From NCBI GenBank assembly GCA_930367215.1, contig OV884057.1, positions 250,196,830 through 250,260,829 of the forward strand: 64,000 nt of DNA. The letters are read 5' to 3'. Each line of letters opens with the position of its first letter. Position 1 is the first letter of the stretch. Under the pieces are notes generated by a model that worked only from the letters and a program-made list of their open reading frames with translations, was not told the DNA's origin and did no database searches. Of the stretch, positions 47,237 through 58,180 are shown piece after piece. This DNA comes from Pollenia angustigena (taxonomy: Eukaryota > Arthropoda > Insecta > Diptera > Polleniidae). Made by a program: the position numbers and the translations under genes.

Positions 47237-48055
47237 AAAAAAATTTTTCAGCATTTTATTGCATAATTTACGTGGTGTAATTCGCGAAGTCGCATAAACT
47301 TTGTACTGCATTTAAAAGTTATTTTTTTTTTCTTAAAATTGTACATCTGCAGAAATAAGAAAAAAATCACTGTTGTATTAAAAGTTGTATTAACAAAGAC
47401 TCGTTTTATTGTGGTTTTTTAAGCCATTCTCTTCTGCAGTTATACTTTGTGATTGCCTTTTTTTACTTTGTCAGCTGGTAACCGAGAGGTTTCAAGAAAT
47501 AAATAATTGTGTTTAAACATTTTAGGCTCTTCTTAGGTTTTTGCAGAGCCCAGGTAAAATTTACTAAAATTTTATTAATAATGTTTCTTTGTTTTTTAAA
47601 TTTATGTACATACATACGTACATATTTTTTTATTAATTTATTATGAGATTTTCATTGGCACTTGAAATTGTTTTTTTTTTTTTTTTTTGAACATTCGTTT
47701 AGTCAAGGAATCGAATTCGATTGTAAAGTTATTTGTAAGCAACTTCATGGAAAATGTGATTAAATAGTCAACACTGTTTAGAAACAAATTTTCCATACAT
47801 GTATGGAAGTACCCTCCCTGCATGAAACCTGGGATCAAATGTTTGCAAGTCGACGCTCAATATTTTGGTGACACTGCCATAAAATATCTAAGCTTTTGTC
47901 TGCCTTTTGGGAAATTTTTTTGACAGCTCTAAGCAAGAATTGGTAAAAAGGAGGGATGGATGCAACAGTGTAACGTGAAAATTCGAATTTTTGAATAAAA
48001 TAATTAAAAGTACTTTTTATACCCTGCACCACTAGTGGTGACTGAGAGTATACTA
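47237..48055. other. stretch without recognisable genes
   Basis: AT-rich, with a T run near 47672-47688. A TATACCCTGCACCACTAGTGGTG hairpin-like end (48019-48042) could be another mini-me-like terminus. Confidence 0.4.
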
Positions 48056-48708
48056 ATGGTGTTTTCTTTTCTGACAATAATGTTCCATATATGCTACCAT
48101 TCGTGCGTGTTTTTGTTCCATTCTAAAAATATATGCAAAAATGTGAAAAGTTGTCGTTTTCCTTTCTAAACATGTTGCAACAATAAATGGCAAATTTGTT
48201 CCATTTATTACCCGCAGTTATAACTGAGTGTGAGATAGTACCCTTTTTTGCATCTGCGTAAAGTACTTTTTTATGCGAGCAAGTATTTTTTTTTTTTCTT
48301 GTGTTTGCGGACAATATGCGTTATATTGTGATTTTTAGTTATATTGTGATGGATATAAAAACTTTTTGTTTTTCGTTTGTTTTACTTTTATTACATTTTT
48401 TTTGTCGCAAAATTTTTAACAACAGCTGACATTAATTACTGAAAATCAGTGTTGTTAACGCTTATTGGAATTGTAAGAAAATTTAATGTTGAAAATTGCT
48501 ACAAGCGTGGTGAATATCGCTTTTAGTACAAACTTTGAATTCAATATTTAACACGCTAAATACACATTAGTCTTGAGTGTAAAACGTAGCTATTATTTTG
48601 TTCCATTGTAATTTAGAAAAATTTATCACTTTGTAAGGGTTCGTGTAACCTAATAAATATATTACACAACTATAATGCATCATTATTTTTTAGAAAAGAA
48701 AACACCAT
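48056..48708. mobile_element. MITE with ATGGTGTTTTCTTTTC ends, copy G2
   Basis: The left end ATGGTGTTTTCTTTTCTGA and the right end TTAGAAAAGAAAACACCAT are inverted, with TA on both sides (48054-48055 and 48709-48710), suggesting a TA-targeting family. It is 653 bp with no recognised transposase. Confidence 0.7.
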
Positions 48709-49055
48709 TATGACCATTTTCTCAATGTATCGACAAACTGCCTGTTACTTAATGTCAACACAAATTTATTGGACCGATAAACTGTCTGTTAACGATTTTG
48801 GGTTTCTCAATATACCGACAAAAAACATTGTTTTCAGCTGGCAACGCCACTCAAAATACATGTAAAAGTTGGGAGTCAGCTGATTGAATTTATCTGTACG
48901 GCAAATAAAAGGAAAATAAATAATTGGCAGATGAGTTCCGGTTAGCTTTGCGATAAAATCGAAGCAAATGAGACATTGAGAAAACCAAATTTCTTTAATG
49001 TGCAGTTTTTCGTTGGGAAAAAAGATAATTGCCTAATGAGAAAATGGCCATTAGT
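48709..49055. mobile_element. inverted-repeat element with ATGACCATTTTCTCAAT ends
   Basis: The left end TATGACCATTTTCTCAATG and the right end TAATGAGAAAATGGCCATTA are inverted repeats about 345 bp apart. The segment TTTCTCAATATACCGACAAA is a further internal repeat of the left end. It is non-coding. Confidence 0.55.
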
Positions 49056-49119
49056 GTGTCATTCTGTGTGAAACTTTTTTATTATTCATCTCAGACCACA
49101 TGACGTATATCGTTACCTG

Positions 49120-50792
49120 AAACGCAAAAGGCCCTAACTAACCTATAATTGAAGCACAGCCGCGAATAACGTTGTAAAAGCCACTTTTTGCAAAAACTGT
49201 TTTTTTTTGCAGATAACCGTTAACATTACTCTCTTACACTGTTTAAACCTCAAATCACCCAAAATTATGCACCTTAAAGCCCTTAAAAATGACATACAAA
49301 GAGTCAGCTACACAGAAAAAATTATTTTTCCAATTCAAACAAAAAATTTGTAGAATCAAAAAATTTTTGTCTGAAATCGGTCCTATAAACAAATTTGCAT
49401 ATTCAAACAATTTATTTGCATTTTGTTTATTGAAAAAAAACACTGATTTTTCCGAACAAATAATTTAACTGAATCAAACAAAAAGTTTACTGAAATTCAT
49501 ACAATAAATTTCAAAATCAAAAAAAAATAAGTTTTTGCACAAGCAATGACGCGCACACAAGTAAGCACTGTATGAGAAGATGATGGCAGAGCAGAGCCAC
49601 TGGCTGGCTTTGAGACACATTTTTTTTGTTGGAATAATTTTTGAACGAAGTCTTATTTATACATACAACACAATGTTTTTCTTTATCACTCTCTGTTGCT
49701 GTATCCTTTCCTTTGCTAAAGAAGAAATGTAACCAAAAACGGTAGCAGACCGACTCGATATGTTTTTCGTCATCATTCTATTTTAAAAAATTGAATACGG
49801 GATTTTGTTTCTTATAATGTTGTTTCTGCTACTGTTTTTCTTATAGTTGCACTTTTTTAAAGCGTCCAAAAATAGACTGTGTGTGTTTTTTGTTGTTGTT
49901 CTTATATTTCACATAAAGAAGTGTTGCTTACGATCAAATAAAAAAATGCAAAAAACGACAACATTAAGGAGCGTTAAATATTTCATACAAAATTATGAAA
50001 ATTATGAATTGAAACCAATAACGCGTATATTTTATTTTTAAATAGTTGTCCACATTTTTGTTGGTTAAATAAAAATCAAACAAAAATATTAATTGAATCA
50101 GTAAAAAAATTTATAGAAATTAAAAAAATTTTCAAACAAGCGTTTGTTTGAAAATAATTCGGCAATAATTTTTTCTGTGTAGTGGAAGAACGTTGTAAGT
50201 TACTTACAAATGATACAAAGTAAATGGTTTTTAAACGTGGAATAACGTTTTAAAAGCCACCAGTCATGATGCTTTGCGTAGTGGAAGAACGTTTTAAATG
50301 ACATCGTGATTGTGGATATGAAATGTTTTTCCACTAAAAAAAAAGTTATAAACTGTAAATTTGCATTTATTTTAAATTTTAAATTTGTTGATATTTTGCA
50401 TAGAAATGTTTATTATCATTATTTTTAATAATCTAAAAAAAAAATTTAAAATTAATAATGTTGCCTGTTAAAAACGTTTTTTTTGCTCTCCTGAAAAATA
50501 ATTATTTTGTAACTTAAAACGTCATTCGCGGCTGTGCATCAATTAAAACTTGACTTCTTCATTGATTCTGATGTATTACATCAACTAAAAAAGATTATAT
50601 GATAAACGCTTAAAGGCCTAACTAACAGTTTACATGATATGCAACATTGTCAATTGTCAAAGCAACTGATAGGTTTTAGAAGAAAAATAGAAGACCACTA
50701 AATAATAATAACAGTTAAAGGCGGTTTATCAATTTATCATTTTAAATAGTTTTGTAATATTTTCAAAATGTAAGATAGGGCCTTTTGCGTTT
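49120..50792. mobile_element. element with three concentric inverted repeats
   Basis: The outer repeat AAACGCAAAAGGCCCTA (49120-49136) is mirrored at 50776-50792. The middle repeat is AATTGAAGCACAGCCGCGAA at 49147, mirrored at 50524-50544 with one extra base. The inner element is at 49308-50182. Words such as GTGGAAGAACGTT recur between the layers. No transposase was recognised. Either three elements nested in succession, or one element has layered ends. Confidence 0.65.
49308..50182. mobile_element. inner element with CACAGAAAAAATTATT ends
   Basis: CTACACAGAAAAAATTATT is mirrored exactly at the right end. If the TA is read as target duplication, the element is CACAGAAAA...TTTTCTGTG. Subterminal AAACAAA-ATTTGT-GAATC phrases are repeated many times on both sides. 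Confidence 0.7.
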
Positions 50793-50794
50793 AA

Positions 50795-51222
50795 AATGAC
50801 GATATATATTCTGGGACCTTAATTAATTTAGCTTTTTTCGTCTGTCCGTCTATTGGAAACACATATGGATATAAGATTTTGCATAATATCGTTCTACATG
50901 ACTAGGAACCATACTAAAAAATGTCGCGAAGATCAATCCATAATTAACCATAGACATCCCACTCTCGGAAAACCGTTTAGAATGCCTTAAACTGTAACGA
51001 ACTATGCCTTTGTAATACACTTTGCTATGTCACAGTTGTACATATATTTAAGAAGTCATATATGACTAGAAATCACATTATCAACTTTCGTGAAGATCGG
51101 TCTATAATTTATCGTAGGCGCCATATAAAGCCCATTTCGGAAATAGATATTTATTTTATTTATTTATTTATTTAAGACTTGCAACGTGTGAATTGGCACC
51201 AACTGTCGGTGGAGGGTATCAA
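50795..51222 (-). mobile_element. mini-me-like repeat, partial, minus strand
   Basis: The reverse complement starts near GATACCCTCCACCGACAGTTGG (51200-51222) and runs through two units with GGGCTTTATATGGCGCCTA / TAAATTATAGACCGATCTTC. It lacks the microsatellite and terminal hairpin. Confidence 0.55.
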
Positions 51223-52109
51223 ATAATAATAAGTGGTTAATAGTACCGGTGACAAAGTCAATAGTGAATCTCTACAGTTTCACTATTGAAATTTTCTACA
51301 TGGCATGTAAATACATACTACATATGCATGTACATATCTACGTATGTATGTCTAATGCTTATATTTTTTAAGAAGTCAGAAATTTTTAATAAAATTTATC
51401 TAAACAAAATTTGAGTAATAATTTATGAATAACGATCAAAACCAGCTTTATTTTGTATAAGACATTTTGGTATTTTTTTATGACATTTGGTGACAAAGTT
51501 GCTCAAAGTGTTTTAAAATTAAGTGGAAACATTTAAATTTAATCTTATATAAAAAATTTAAAGATCTTTCCTAAAAAAAAAACTAAAACTTGATGACAAA
51601 ACTTGAAAGGAGTAATAAAATGTTTGCTTAACACCTTTTTAAACATAAAAAAATTTGTTCGCTTACTAAATGCAACAACTAAATATTATTATGAAATGCA
51701 ATATACAGGCCTGTCACAGAAATCAACTCCGATCGAAAGTAAAAGTAGTTCCGTATTTTGTTTCTCAAAAAATGTATATTTCATTTAAAGAAACTAAAAC
51801 AAATGCGTTCGGATTTCTTCTGCCTCTCTCCCACTGGAGCACCCAATGGAGAATTGGGGATGCCCACCATATTGTTACAGTTTGAAGGGAACTAAGAAAA
51901 TAAAATACCAAGAGGTTCACCGAAATCTAATCTAAAGAATGACAGCTGGTTCTGTAGTATCATGAGCAGGCGGAGGTTGAGTCATATGGTGTGGTTGCTT
52001 ATGAATCAAGAATGATAGAATATTAGAATATGTGAAACAAAATATCGGCCAAATGCTCGCCACGGCTTCGGGGGCATACCTCTATCCGGAGGTCCATATT
52101 TTTCATGAC
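51223..52109. other. stretch without recognisable genes
   Basis: No recognisable domain in either strand. The short segment 51235-51300 repeats part of 40815-40860. Confidence 0.4.
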
Positions 52110-52755
52110 TTTGAGAGATAATTGAAGTTCAATGTCGTTAATGTGTCGAATTATCTCATCTTTTAGCTATTGAATTGTTCTTGGCTTATTGACGAACACT
52201 TTTCCTTTTAAATATGCCAAAAAAAAGAAGTTAAACGGTGTCAAATAACATGATCGTGACGACCAATTAACGTCGCCACAACGTGAAATAACACGGCCAT
52301 TGAATTTATCGCTCAAAAGATCCATTGTTTCGTTGACTGTGTAGCATAGCGTCCAGGTCCATATTCTCAATTTCTGGCCGTAAGAACTCCGTAATCATCT
52401 TGCGATAGTGAACACCATTCACGGTAACTGCTTGGCCGACCTCATTTTCGAAGAAGTGCGGCCCGATGACGCAGCCAGCCCATAAATCGGAACAAACAGT
52501 ATGCAAAGGTGTTTTCACATTTCCTAAAGACCCAGATTGCTTTGTGCGCATTTCTCCCGATTGTGGACACATTTGGTCGATTACTCTGATCAAAAATATC
52601 ACGAAGTGCACGAAATGCATTTTCATAAGAGGCTTCAACAATCTTAACGATCTGCTCAATTGTGTACCACTCCACGGTTAAATTTGTCAAACACTGATAC
52701 AAAGAAATGTCAAAGTTGAGCAAAAAACTTGACGTTAAAGTGTGACTCACACCCT
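52110..52755 (-). pseudogene. Tc1/mariner transposase pseudogene, divergent lineage
   Basis: Minus-strand frames give VEWYTIEQIVKIVEASYENA at the N-terminus (helix-turn-helix start), then KTPLHTVCSDLWAGCVIGPH followed by FFENEVGQ. Next come VTVNGVHYRKMITEFLRPEI, ETMDLLSDKFNGRVISR and, last, VNWSSRSCYLTPFNFFFLAY with a VNKPRTI tail. The family normally has CDLTPLDFF in the last block, so the third catalytic aspartate is now tyrosine. The centre with the first aspartate is deleted, as in the other mariner copies here. The right end reads GTGTGAGTCACACTTTAACG near 52730-52752. The left terminal repeat was not found. Confidence 0.75.
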
Positions 52756-52779
52756 TTACAATGATTTTACAAAAACAAA

Positions 52780-52838
52780 TTGTTTGTGTTTTTTGTACGA
52801 GTTGTACTTATTGTGCTATGAAGATTACTTGTAATGAA
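52780..52838. mobile_element. possible single end of a CAAGGCGAATTC element
   Basis: GAATTCGCCTTG at 52827-52838 matches the right end of the CAAGGCG MITEs, and a CCAAGGCGAATTCATCCC left-type end lies at about 53200. Both are joined to copies of GTACAACTCGTAC in inverted order. The full element boundaries are unclear. Confidence 0.35.
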
Positions 52839-53100
52839 TTCGCCTTGACCTATCTTGAGTTTGCTACCTTAAAATAATTAGCCAATAACAATGATTAAAC
52901 AAGATTAAATGAAGCAAATTCTGGGTTTATATCGCACAAGTGTTAAAATTTTGATAATTTTTTTGAACAATTATTTTTTGATTTGAAACATTTTGTTATA
53001 TTAAATTGACTTTTATTCGACCTTTACAAAATTTATTAGTATTATTATTTAATTAAGCTTGAGGTCTCTTTTTTTATAAAACAAATTAAATTTAAATCCA

Positions 53101-53135
53101 ATATTTCGGCACTCCGTTGTGTGCCTACTTCAGGG
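53101..53135 (-). ncRNA. hammerhead-like motif remnant in the Penelope 3' region
   Basis: The minus strand reads CCCTGAAGTAGGCAC, an eight-base loop, then GTGCCGAAATATTGG. CTGA followed by a G, a five-pair stem (GGCAC/GTGCC) and GAAA is the layout of the hammerhead core (CUGANGA - stem II - GAAA). Position A9 appears changed or displaced by an extra U. Hammerhead motifs are known in the terminal repeats of Penelope-like elements. Flanking stems were not modelled. Confidence 0.5.
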
Positions 53136-53278
53136 TTTTTTTTCTTGAATGTTTGACAAATAATTAAAAATTTTTTTAACAAATTTAACAAACTAAACCA
53201 AGGCGAATTCATCCCAGGTAATCTCGGTACTACAACAAGTACAACTCGTACCTAATCTATTACAGTTTAAATAAATTT

Positions 53279-53760
53279 TTAACTTCCGTTTCTATTTTTA
53301 TAGATTAAATGCCTATAATTTTGTGCTAAACTTTCAGTATCTGACTTAAAATTAATTCTCGATACTCTCGGTACATTTATAATGTGCAACATTTCTAACA
53401 TAAATCTACGTTTATAATTATATTCCGTATTTTAAACTGTTGTATTTTCAAAATCAGGATAATGGTTTAAATTAGCACAATGAGTTGATAAGGCTGTTTT
53501 TTGTGATGAAATATTTCTATATTTTTGATCTGACTTATGTCCTGCTAACCTAATTTTCAGTTTATTTTTTGACGTACCAAAATACACTTTACCGCATTGT
53601 CCATTAACATTTCCCCCACAAGGTATTTTATATACTACATTCGACATTTCCAACTTATTCATATTGTCTTTCATTTTAGTGAATAATCTACCTATTATAA
53701 GATTTATGCGCAATTTTATACGTCTCCGTATCATAAATATTAGATTTTTTTAAACTCTCC
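53279..53760 (-). pseudogene. Penelope GIY-YIG endonuclease domain
   Basis: The minus-strand frame from 53734 contains NVVYKIPC (VVY standing for GIY, about residues 33-39) followed by GQCGKVYFG (YFG for YIG, 51-53). The conserved arginine falls in KNKLKIRLAGHKSD. After a stop codon at about 53429-53431 the frame continues TEYNYKRRFMLEMLHIINVP, with the acidic residue expected in the later half of the nuclease, to a terminal stop near 53281. In Penelope-like elements this domain nicks the target for primed reverse transcription. The linker to the reverse transcriptase (53735-53777) is frameshifted. Confidence 0.88.
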
Positions 53761-54331
53761 GAAAATTTTGGTACATACTAAGTTAGCGATTTATAAATTT
53801 TTGGTTTCGTATTACCGTTGGAGTTATTTATTCTATGGTAATTAAATTGTATTAAAAAATTAGATATAATTTCCTTTGGAAAACTATTTTCTCTTAATGC
53901 TTTAGAAATTTTCTCCTTATTAGTCTTATGGAAACAAGAATCACTTATTTTCAATACCCTGTCTATAAAATTTTTAGCTGTGTTAATTATAATCCTTTTA
54001 GGATGATTTGAAAAATAATTAATTTTCCAACCAGATGATGTTGGTTTTTGATACCAATCAATTAATAAACTTTTCCCCTTTCTTATTATCAAAGTGTCTA
54101 AACAAGACAATTTAGATTCAAACTCTTTTTCCATTGTAAACTTTATAACCGCATGAAAGGAATTAAATGTATCTAAAATTTTTACTATTTCTGATACCTT
54201 AATTACGCAAAATAAATCATCCACATATTTTGTCATAATTTTGGGTTAAATAGTCAACTTTTCCAAACATCTACCTATTAATCTCTCCATAACCATATCT
54301 GCTACAATTGGAGATGCTAGTGATCCCATAG

Positions 54332-55185
54332 CATAGCTTGGGAATAATGATTAGAAATCCTAATGATTAGCAATTGGATTAGAAATTTTAATTGTGCTGA
54401 AAAATTGATTAATTATGATTAGTCAGCCATTTTAGACGATTACTAATTGATTAGATTAGAAATAATCAAAAATCTAATCACAATTAGTGACGATTAGCAT
54501 TTCTAATCAAATCTAATCAAAACTAATCCAAAAAATAATTGATTAGATTTCTTGATTATTTTTGATTAGATTTGATTAGATCAACTATTTTTAACTATTT
54601 TTGTGAAAAGAAAATATTTATTTATCACATTTGTTGCTACATTTACATAATGTAACAGTTTTTGAATATTGCATAAAATTGCATACGGACCACCCCGTTC
54701 TTAAACTAAACACTTGACACAGCTGGTTCACTTTGTTGTTGTGTTATTATTAATGTTAATTTTCAACGTGTTTTGAGTAAGTACAAGTATAATTTTTTTG
54801 TTTACTTTACATTGAAAGTAAAATCTTTGTTTTGTAAGATTGTAATTTTTGTTTTATTCAAATTTAAGTATTCAAAATTATTGGTAAGTAAAAATGCACG
54901 GAGTTTTTTTCTTTTATTTATCTAATCACAATTAGTGACGATTACATTTCTAATCAAATATAATCAAAAATAATCAAGAAATCTAATCAATTATTTTTTG
55001 GATAAGTTTTGATTAGATTTGATTAGAAATGCTAATCGTCACTAATTGTGATTAGATTTTTGATTATTTCTAATTAAATCAATTAGTAGTCTGAAATTTT
55101 TATCAAAATTCAATTCTAATGATTAGATTATTATATTTCTCTAATCGTAATGATTTCTAATTCTAATCCAAATTCCCCAGCTATG
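54332..55185. mobile_element. non-autonomous element with CATAGCTKGGGAAT ends, inside Penelope
   Basis: The ends CATAGCTTGGGAAT and ATTCCCCAGCTATG are flanked by TCCCATAG on both sides (54324-54331 and 55186-55193), a perfect 8-bp duplication pointing to a hAT-like transposase. It is 854 bp. The subterminal zones are saturated with GATTAG / CTAATC words. Those on the right (54920-55075) fold back on themselves and repeat the left block (54470-54590). The centre (about 54600-54890) is unrelated AT-rich sequence. Confidence 0.88.
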
Positions 55186-55266
55186 TCCCATAGGAAGTCC
55201 CCTTAGTTGAACATATACATTATTGTCCAATTGAAAATATCTATTGTCAATTATACAAAATTTCAG

Positions 55267-55940
55267 TAGTGCAATTCACTAACTTTAAACACTTTAAAAA
55301 GTGTTTACTTTAACCACACATTTTGATGTTTGCACTAACCACTATGTAATTCACTAACTTATTTATAACCACGGTAAAAAGTTTTATATTTTTCTCTATT
55401 CAAATTGATATATCGTGGCAACTCTGCCAAGAGAAACATCAAAATAGGATAAAATAACAAAGAAAAACAAAAACAAAACAGAAACCTTTTAATTTGTAGA
55501 TTTTAAATGATATTATGCAAAGTGCGTAAAGCATTACTTATTTTTTTTTATTTTATTAATTATTTTATTTTATTAATTTAATTTTAATTAAATTAATTTT
55601 TTTTAATTTTTCAATTTTATTTGAGTCAAATAGTTGGCTTTAGGATAAATAAATAAGAAGCTCCACGGAAAAGTGAATAAATTGTAGGCTAAATACCTAA
55701 AATCCATGTTATTTATGGACTATAAATAAACACTTTTCTAAGCGGATTTAACCACACCAAAAATGTTGGTGTTAATAACCCACAATTTGTTTTGTTAAAA
55801 ATAACAGCTGACTAAAACAGCTGGCTTTAAACACCAGCAGATGTCGTTAAAAGTGTAAGTAAATAGCAAAATGGTTAATTTTGTGGTTAACATTTTTAAA
55901 CGAAACAATTGTGGTTTAAAAAGCATAGTAAATCGCACTA
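55267..55940. mobile_element. element with TAGTGCRATT ends, inside Penelope
   Basis: The left end TAGTGCAATTCACTAAC and the right end CATAGTAAATCGCACTA are inverted, flanked by CAG on both sides (55264-55266 and 55941-55943), a 3-bp duplication. Removing the element and one CAG restores the reverse transcriptase frame between FLRIL and KFCII. It is 674 bp. GTGTTTAAA / ACCACA words recur at both ends. The superfamily is uncertain; 3-bp duplications occur in Harbinger-like elements. Confidence 0.8.
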
Positions 55941-56330
55941 CAGAATACGTAAAAATAAGTCCTTTTCTATATTAGTGTGTTCTTCTATTTTATCCCATTG
56001 CTCCTCTATTATATCTATAGGAAGATCTATAGGCATACTTGGAAAAAATGAAACTACGTCAAGAGATAATAATTTCTCATCATCATTTAACTTGATTTGC
56101 CTAATTTTATCTTTAAATTGAAGAGAGTCCCTTACGTTATATTTTGAATTTTCAGTTATATTTTTAAGAATTGTTGTAACATATTTACAAAGTTCATATG
56201 ATGGAAAATTTATACATGAACATATTGGTCTTAATGGAAAATCAATTTTATGAATTTTTGGAACCCCATATAATCGAGGTGCAATTGCTGTATTAGTTTT
56301 AAGTTTGTTCTTTTCCGTAACTGTTATTAT

Positions 56331-57347
56331 CAGGGAAACCAGAAATATGCTCTAAAAAACACGTTTTATGCGCATTAAATATGCAGTAAAAACTTGAAAA
56401 TATGCCCTAAGATTGTTAAAAAAAATGCCTCAAAAAATTCAAAAATTGCTAGTTTAAAAACTAAATATTCAACAATTCAATAACAGTTCCATTTAATAAA
56501 AACAATCCTAAAATTATAACCGGTTAAGCCCAAACACTATGGTAGTTTGTAAATTTGTAAAATTTTCAAGATATTACCCTATTTAGAAATGATGAGCACT
56601 CATCGGCTCAAAACAAACAAAGTTATGTTAAGAGGTTAAAATTCATATAAGAGTTATTTGTGCTGAATACTATCTAGATATTGACATCCATATGAGATTT
56701 TTTTTTTCTTAAAAGGATTTTAGGGACTGTCCCCAAATTGTTTATTATTTTAAAATTTAAAAGGAAGTTGAAGCTTTTTATAGATGGGAGTTTTGGGAAA
56801 ATGTCAACTGATTCCAAAATAATTTAAAATGCTGTAAAATATTTTTGGGAATTTAATCTTAATATCAACATAATGAGATGGTTTACGGACACAGAGTCTA
56901 GTTTGGAAAGAAGTATTTATGGGGAATATGTAAAGTTATAGGCCGATTCTCACCATTTACATAGACTTCGTTCTTAGTACAGTTAAAATGTGTTTACCAA
57001 ATTTGTCAAATTAACATGGACAGGCATTATATTGGCCAGACGGCCAAAATTTCGCAAAAAAAAATATTTTTGTTTGTTGCGAAAGATCTTGGAGACATCT
57101 AAAAACAATTTATCAAAATATGCCGCAAAAAGGCAAAATATGCGCTAAAAACTTAAAAGATGCTGCAAAAAAGGTCTTTTAACTAAAATATGCAAAAAAA
57201 TGCTGCAAACGGTAAAATATGCAAAAATATGCTCTAACAAATCGATGCCAAAATTCATAAAAAACTCTAAAACGGATAAATATATTGTTTCTGCCTTCAT
57301 TGGTCGCACAAGGAAAAACATGCAATTGCATATTTTTGGTTTCCCTG
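56331..57347. mobile_element. hAT-type element with CAGGGAAACCA ends, inside Penelope
   Basis: The ends CAGGGAAACCAGAAATATGC and GCATATTTTTGGTTTCCCTG are flanked by GTTATTAT on both sides (56323-56330 and 57348-57355), a perfect 8-bp duplication. It is 1017 bp. The subterminal 200 bp at each side repeat the word AAATATGC many times, as expected for transposase-binding arrays. No transposase was recognised inside. A second copy starts at 63398. Confidence 0.9.
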
Positions 57348-57544
57348 GTTATTATATTCTTTCAAAAAAGTCCCTGAACAAGGTCATAATTTATCCTTTG
57401 TAATCTATTAGTAGGATCTTTACTCAGTTTCTTTGGAAAAAATATCTGAGTGGACCTTTATATTAAGGAACTCACTAAGTACTTTTGAATTTATTTGCGA
57501 AATATACATATTAAGTGTGATACCTATTGTAACACAGCCGCTTA

Positions 57545-58180
57545 GTATCATTTTATAAAAGCACGATATAGATCTTCAAAAAGGATCAAGCCCTATCAAA
57601 ACTTTAATCATATGCCTTGAAGAGAAAAGAAATAAGGGCAAAGAACAATTTAAAGCGAATTTTGAAAAAGTTTAAGTTATTTGCGTTCAAATCGAGGTTC
57701 CAATCGAAAAGACAAGATTTGAACGAAATAATCACATCCAAATATTGAAGATTACTACCGAGTTGTAGGTTAAATTCCTCTTATTGAATTTATTTAAGAA
57801 GTTCTGAAAACACCTTCCCAATAGATATCCTTAATTTATTGAACATACCTAAACTTCTACCTCAAAGTGTAATCAAATCATTTACAGATACAAAACTTTT
57901 AAAACCACAACTAGCTGATGAGCTTATTATATTTGATAAAAGAGATAAACACCTGCTAACATCTAAACTTGAGTCAGATCTATCAGATAACATTGTAGAT
58001 GCTTTAATAAACTGTGATGAAGATATCTACCCAAATTTAAGAAAAATATTTCAAATTTTCGTTTCAATGCTCGTCAGTAAAGCTACGAGCGGGAGGTCAT
58101 TTCTACTCTTCGTGGAATAAAAACATGGCTCAGATCAACAATGACAGAAGATAGACGGTACTATCTAAATTTGCCTCACA
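57545..58180 (+). pseudogene. hAT transposase remnant (C-terminal half)
   Basis: The plus strand reads RFQSKRQDLNEIITSKY, then a degenerate stretch. It continues from 57839 as IPKLLPQSVIKSF---KLLKPQLADEL to DALINCDEDIYPNLRKIFQI. After a frameshift near 58075 it gives SKATSGRSFSTLRGIKTWLR followed by MTEDRR. The SGRSFSTLRRIKTWLRSTM-type block is the hATC dimerisation region of the hAT subgroup related to vertebrate ZMYM-type proteins. Stops and frameshifts show it is dead. No hAT ends were found around it, and it lies next to, not within, the Penelope element. Confidence 0.75.

Larger units (their letters stand above)
53040..57445 (-). mobile_element. Penelope-like element, split by three DNA transposons
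   Basis: Read on the minus strand, the element has a reverse transcriptase followed by a GIY-YIG endonuclease, the order that defines endonuclease-bearing Penelope-like elements. It ends with a short 3' region containing a hammerhead-like motif. Three insertions interrupt the reverse transcriptase: 54332-55185, 55267-55940 and 56331-57347. Each is bounded by its own inverted repeats and target duplication. If the insertions are ignored, the reading frame is continuous across all three sites. The 5' end is truncated or decayed beyond about 57445. One in-frame stop and frameshifts in the RT-endonuclease linker show it is inactive. Confidence 0.9.
53778..57445 (-). pseudogene. Penelope reverse transcriptase, in four pieces
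   Basis: Pieces in protein order. 57356-57445 gives KDPTNRLQRINYDLVQGLFE. 55944-56322 gives APRLYGVPKIHKIDFPLRP, then KLLSLDVVSFFPSMP, reverse transcriptase motif A with its catalytic aspartate. 55194-55263 gives NVYVQLRGLP, continuing at 54323 with MGSLASPIVAD (motif B). 53778-54323 then gives KYVDDLF (54216-54233), motif C with the two catalytic aspartates, followed by the thumb region (LIDWYQKPTSSGWKINYFSN). A stop lies between motifs B and C (about 54246). The motif order and the KIHK / PMGS / YVDD words are characteristic of Penelope-like reverse transcriptases, which are related to telomerase. Confidence 0.9.
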
